This document shows positions 58,969 through 64,000 of a DNA stretch of 64,000 bases, in pieces. Within the stretch, counting starts at the first letter, position 1; every line of letters begins with the position of its first letter. Source of the stretch: Clavelina lepadiformis (lineage: Eukaryota > Chordata > Ascidiacea > Aplousobranchia > Clavelinidae). The stretch is taken from positions 7,571,501 to 7,635,500 of the forward strand of contig NC_135245.1 of NCBI RefSeq assembly GCF_947623445.1. Direction: 5' to 3'. The notes below the pieces were generated by a model. It did no database searches. It was given only the letters and a program-made list of their open reading frames with translations, and was not told the origin of the DNA. A program made the translations under genes and the position numbers.

Positions 58969-61900
58969 TCACGCCCTTCCATCCAATATTGAAGAAGTTT
59001 TCATGGTGAGATTAAGAAAAGAAGTTTGCGCAGATTTTTCCAAGTCTTGCAGCTCCTGCACTGTAGGAGCTAAAACATCCGCATGACCCTTGTATAAACT
59101 GACCCCGGTATTTCCACGCTTGCTACCATACACCACCTGCCAACAAAATATATCACATATTTAGAAGTTTTGCCTTTTAGTGCAAAAACTTCAGCAAACC
59201 AATCTTTATCCATATAAAGCAAAATCACAATATATTAACCTTTCCGTCGAATTCATCAACAGGTATTTCCATTTTTGTGCTAGTTTGTTCAACTGTAATC
59301 TTCAAATGCTCTTCAATTTCACCAAGCAAGCCTCCTTCATTATACCTGCGATGTCCAATGCGTTTAGCTACTAGTATGGTGATATGATTACTCAAGGTTT
59401 ATTGCAAACTACATATCATAATACGTATAGTACTAATTTATTACGTCAATAAATAAAACACATCTTAATGTTGCAATCACCAAATGCAGCAGCCTCCTCG
59501 ATCTGTTAGGTCGGTGTTGTAGCAACCACGTCCTCTACTGTTACAATTACTGTGATACCAAACCTAAGTTCATCAGGAAACAAAAGTAAAAAAGCAGGCA
59601 AAGCAGATCAATGACAACTGTATAATGGGCTCATTTGGTATTTAATCAAATGGTCAACCTTTTCTTTGTGTTTGGTGGCAACAAGCGATATTGCAAGTCC
59701 CATTCTTTCAGCTCTACCAACTCTTCCTATTCTGTGGACATAATTCTGTTTGTCGTCAGGTAACGTGACGTTGATGACAAATGGTACGCCACTAATGTCA
59801 ATACCTCTCGCAGCAACATCCGTGCAAATTAAATGACGAACCTGAGTATATTGGATGACAACATATCAATGACATCAATGCAGTGGTGAAACAAGTGAAG
59901 ATTGCATACATTATGTTTTGTATTGCTTTCACCATGCTAATTTCGGCACCTGATTTTTCTTGAATTTCTCCAAATTGCTCCTACGCTCTGGAGGTTTTCT
60001 ATCGCTATGAAGACAAACACAAGAGAATTGATGGCCTGGCTTATCTGGCCCACCTCCCTGCTGTTTAAAGTACGTTTCCATATTGTCACAGTCAAGTTTA
60101 GTTCTACAAAAAATGATCGCCTGGTCCATTTTATGTTGACGTATTGCTTTCAAACAGTATTCTCCTGCAACCCCAAAAGAAAACATGTAAGTGGAACCAA
60201 ATTTAAGCAAACTGGTACAGTATAAAGAAGTGTTGTACATACCTTTCAATACTTTAACTCCTTCAGACCACTTCTCAGCAGTTTCTCTTGCACGACTGCC
60301 AACATCATCTCTTTGATGGACTCCATCAGTTTTGATGTGCTGTTTTAAACCCATCCAACTTGGGTCTTTAATTGGGTCAACAGGTACAACGACATGGTGA
60401 ACAGTTTCAGGTACAGAATCCTCGCCCTAAAATTTGTAGACGTTGATTTTAAAAACATGCATGGCACCAGTTTACAATTAACTGTGTGTATCGCAGATTA
60501 CAATGCTCACTGTTACAAATATAGCACAATAAAGAACATGCTGGTAAACAGTTAACGAACAGGAAAAAGTGACAAGATCTCAAAGAGCTAAAAACATGAA
60601 AGATGGTAATAATACAACTGTGTTATAAGATGTTAGGTTACCATGGTTATTGGCCACCAAATTAAGGTATTAGATCAGCTGAACACAAACTTGCCTTGAG
60701 GTCAACCCAAATTGGGAAGTGCATAATCTTCTCAGCAAGCTTTTTGACATCAAAACTATGCAAAGTCGCCGAACAAACAATTACTTGAAGTCTCTTACCA
60801 TCACCAGTTACCTTTAAAAAGCAAAAGAGCAAATATTTACACCTATACGGTGTTATACAGTGCATATGTAAGTGATACCATGGTACACCATAATACAGTA
60901 GAAGCTGCTTAATAACTCAACAGATAGTAAATTCATCCATCCATTAATATCAATTTGCCTGGAACAGAATCTTTCTATGCAAAATATACTATAAAACCCT
61001 TGTCTAATAAATCCAGACTTGGCTTTACAAATCCGTTTTCAGTTTTAAATGCATTTCATCTTGAGCGACACAGGTTTTTCTGAGGACACTGACTGTTTTT
61101 GAACATACCATCGTTAACATGATATGATAAAAGACATAGGTATGGTGTGATAAATGCTGTGAAAACCAAAATAGATTTTCAAGTCACTAAAACAAACCAA
61201 TATACTACAATTTTCTGAGTTGAATAAATGATTGATGTCATTTTTACAATCCAAAATCGTTGTTTTGTTACTGGTTTATGGTTGCCTGTTTATAAAACCG
61301 CTGCTTATTAAATCAAAAATTGGCTGGGACCAACATGAATTTATTAAGCAGCCGTTGAGTAGCTAATTGTAATTTCAAAGAAATTAAAATTAAAAAAATA
61401 CTAATACATTTTTTTGTTACCTGTGGAATTTTAGAGTGCACCCTTTTTATGAAATCTCCATTTCCAGCGGTAAGCAAGCCATCACATTCATCCAAAATCA
61501 AAAACCTAACTTGGCTGAGATTAACCTGAGAAGAAAAGCATTTTTCTTCAAAGTAAGTAACATAGGTGAGTAAGTAAATTTCATATTACAGTAAATAATT
61601 TCCAATAAAAAAACAATACTTTACCTTTCCAGTAGATATGAAATCGTCCACTCGTCCCGGTGTTCCTATCAATATATCAATTCCTCGCTCAATCTGCTTC
61701 AACTGGTCTGCAGGAGAAATTCCGCCAACAACAAGAACTTCATTTAACTTTGGTTTATCAATATATTGTTTCAACTTTCGAATAATATTGCACGTTTGCT
61801 CAGCAAGTTCCCGAGATGGTTCAATTACAATAGCATAAGGCGCATTATTGTCTTTTCTGGTTTGGTTCCGACTCTAAATGCATTATTACTAAATATAGAA

Positions 61901-63875
61901 ATGCAGAACAAGTAGAGAAGAGAAAAAAGCTAAGTTTCAGAAAAAGAGAGCCGGCATTTAACCATCAACTCCAATACATAACTAACCATCAAATGGCAAA
62001 AAAATAAAATGTTTTGCAGGGAAAGATTTTTTACACACAACTGCATGAGGTTGTAAACACTGCAGGATGTGCAGCAAAATGCATAAAAAGGATATACATG
62101 TTTTGGTACAAAGTTGGGCAATGTTGAACAACTTCTTTTGGTACGTTGTTCATAAAAAAATGTTATAAATATATAATCAAGGTATGTATCATATCATTAC
62201 AAACTCGACTCAGATCAAAAAAAGCAAATGAACAACAATAAGAAAAGCACTCTTTTTATGTATAAAAAGGTATTTCTGCCCAAATCTAAAATCAATCATT
62301 AAATCCAAAAGTCGTTTTGTTTGAAGTCTTTGAAAATGTGCCCAGCTAGCTATATAATCCAACAGATGATCGCCAACTCACAGCTTAGTGATTATAATAG
62401 GCTGTTTGTCTCATTTAGTGTTGAACTACAATGTCAATGACTTTGCGGTACCAATCACAGTTATAGCGACAAGTGAGGTGCAACAATATAACACACATAA
62501 TTTTTATCCTAGAACTCAATTACTTCTATATATATAATAGAAAAAGTGCTAGGTTTGAATCTTCTTTTGTCTCTCTTTTGAATCTTCTTCAATAGCTCAA
62601 TTGTGATCTGCAGTGTAAACTAAACTAAAAACTGGCTCACATTTAGGTAATTATACTGGATTTTCGTACCCATGCTTTATTTTGGAATTCATTCAAGATT
62701 AATGAAATATTTTGCATTTTTTTATTAATGATCAAATATTGGAAATTAAAAAAAAAATTGTTTGAGATATGGGCAAGGCCATTGCAAAAAACTTAAAAAC
62801 CAGTTAATTTTCAATAATTTGCAAGCTCAAATATATAGCATAAGAGCAACGTAGTGTCTGCAAAACAGAATTTGTTAAGCCATACAATACTTCGGAAGTG
62901 AAGATTTCATAAACACATTTTATGAAAAATTTTGTACTTGCTTACACTATGCTACACGGCTAGCTATTTTTTAGTTCTCTGTTTACCAATAAAATTTCAT
63001 GGTTCATTTTTCATTCTACTTGTTTTTTCTTGGTATGTTATACACTTGTGGATTTAACACTTTTTGCTGACTGATATCCAATGCAAATGTACAGGCTCCT
63101 TTATGCAGTGAATCATTTTAAGGTTACAAAATACCATGACGTCCATGACACATTTCAATCTGACAGGACGTTTTGTTTTGTGAACAATGCATTTGGATAG
63201 GTGTTCGACACCAGAAATCTATTGTCAATTTAGCTTTCAGTATCTCACTAGTCTGATTGACCCATTCCTTGCCCATCCATCCAAGTCTACTTTATAGCAA
63301 CCGAAAAATTTAGCAAGTAAGAAATGAATTACAATAAATTTTTCAACATCAAGTTGTAGTAACATGTTATGCACTGGGTAAAGAACATGCCCATTAAGTT
63401 TATCATAATTGTGCTAATAATGAAGTTTTAAAATTTTGTTGTGGTTTTGTTTATGAAATAGTTTTGATTATCAGGTATCACTATTGCACTCCATTATTTG
63501 AAAATCTAAAAACTAGATACGTTGGTAGAAAGCACTTCTTTTGCAATCACACAGTGTAACAATACCTGTCAGCGACTGCCTCACTGTAAAGTAACAATAG
63601 CTCACACCTCAACATTTTCTCTGGTGCTTGCAGAAATGATACCTTAGCCACAACAGATCCAACGATGCTGCTTCCAACAGAACAACTCTCAGGAGCTTCA
63701 CAAAGTCCAATATAGCCATCACTGGGATCATGCTTAAATGGTGTACTGCCATAATTGAACTGAATTTCAGCATTTTTGAGAACACAAGCCGCAAACATTG
63801 GCTCTTTTCGGATGTATGCAGGAATGTCAAATGCATGACCAAGATCTTTTCCATTCTTTGAAAATCTTATAGTAC
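58969..63875 (-). CDS. DDX1: DDX1 RNA helicase, 3' ten exons (5' end outside window)
   Basis: Exons on the minus strand: 63875-63608, 61856-61625, 61525-61421, 60811-60695, 60426-60243, 60164-59950, 59841-59659, 59563-59481, 59345-59240, 59136-58969. They give about 553 residues, matching human DDX1 from about residue 195 to near its end. Visible parts: second half of the SPRY insert ([30 protein letters not shown]), motif Ia PSRELAEQ, motif Ib TPGR, motif II DECD, motif III SAT ([15 protein letters not shown]), motif IV (AIIFCRTK), motif V (DVAARGID), motif [10 protein letters not shown], then the C-terminal RGCYNT and VDEFDGKV. The Q motif and Walker A lie upstream, off the right edge. Known roles: RNA unwinding and tRNA-ligase complex, 3' processing and RNA-granule functions. 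The end ([20 protein letters not shown]) differs from human LPNQLFRTF. The intron after exon 60811-60695 begins with GC, not GT. Confidence 0.95.
60495..60655. repeat. AACAGGAAAAAGTG interspersed repeat in a DDX1 intron
   Basis: ATGCTCACTGTTACAAATAT, AGCACAATAAAG, ACGAACAGGAAAAAGTGACA, AAAAACATG and GTTATAAGATGTTAGGTTAC are collinear with 18340-18500 on the same strand. It lies wholly within the GC-AG intron of DDX1. Confidence 0.6.
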
Positions 63876-64000
63876 CTGAATCAGAGTAAATAACTTATAT
63901 CTCTAAACGGACATATTTGGATATTTTACCTACATTAAATCTTAATGTTAAATAAAGATGCATTTGTCAGTTGTTAAATGTTTCTGGTGAAGTCACTTGC
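63876..64000. other. Partial DDX1 intron at the window edge
   Basis: Sequence upstream of the first visible DDX1 exon. No coding match to the SPRY N-terminal half is visible, so the next exon lies past the edge. Confidence 0.5.

Overview
The window is animal nuclear DNA. It is AT-rich, with intron-split genes (introns of about 50 bp to 4 kb), GT-AG splice sites and decayed transposons. There are no operons, ribosome-binding sites or bacterial signals. Protein resemblance to GLOD4, TMED2, trichoplein, tetraspanins, DPP4 and DDX1, together with compact gene spacing, fits an invertebrate deuterostome. A tunicate such as a Ciona-like ascidian is my best guess, but that is inference and no species marker was identified.

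Layout from left to right. 1-3657: transposon-rich, no gene. 3658-7659 (-): GLOD4, 8 exons. 7660-12041: intergenic, with a dead LINE 3' end and short repeats. 12042-16887 (-): TMED2/p24 cargo receptor, 4 exons, whose 3.9 kb first intron carries an intact hAT-type MITE. 16888-22134: divergent intergenic region with repeat families. 22135-30297 (+): trichoplein (TCHP), 11 exons. 31509-35039 (-): a tetraspanin, 8 exons. 35040-40365: divergent intergenic region. 40366-58535 (+): a cluster of dipeptidyl-peptidase-IV-like genes, made of two complete 18-exon copies (A, 40366-45740; B, 49375-58535) with a 5'-truncated, stop-containing third unit (C, 46159-47231) between them. 58969-63875 (-): the 3' part of DDX1, whose 5' end lies beyond the right edge.

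Exon structures were rebuilt by hand. In each complete gene the exon lengths sum to a whole number of codons and give proteins close to the usual family length: GLOD4 296 aa, TMED2 203, TCHP 500, tetraspanin 269, DPP-A 790 and DPP-B 791. The genes are unrelated housekeeping or membrane genes, and only the DPP cluster shows local duplication.

The most interesting content is the DPP cluster. Both full copies keep the Ser/Asp/His triad but have lost one Glu of the substrate-anchoring Glu-Glu pair, and copy B also lacks the active-site Arg. Copy C is splice-phase compatible with copy A but has a stop at a conserved Trp. Other points are a DECD (not DEAD) box and a GC-AG intron in DDX1, two LINE remnants, hAT elements with perfect 8-bp target duplications, and several multi-copy repeat families I cannot name.
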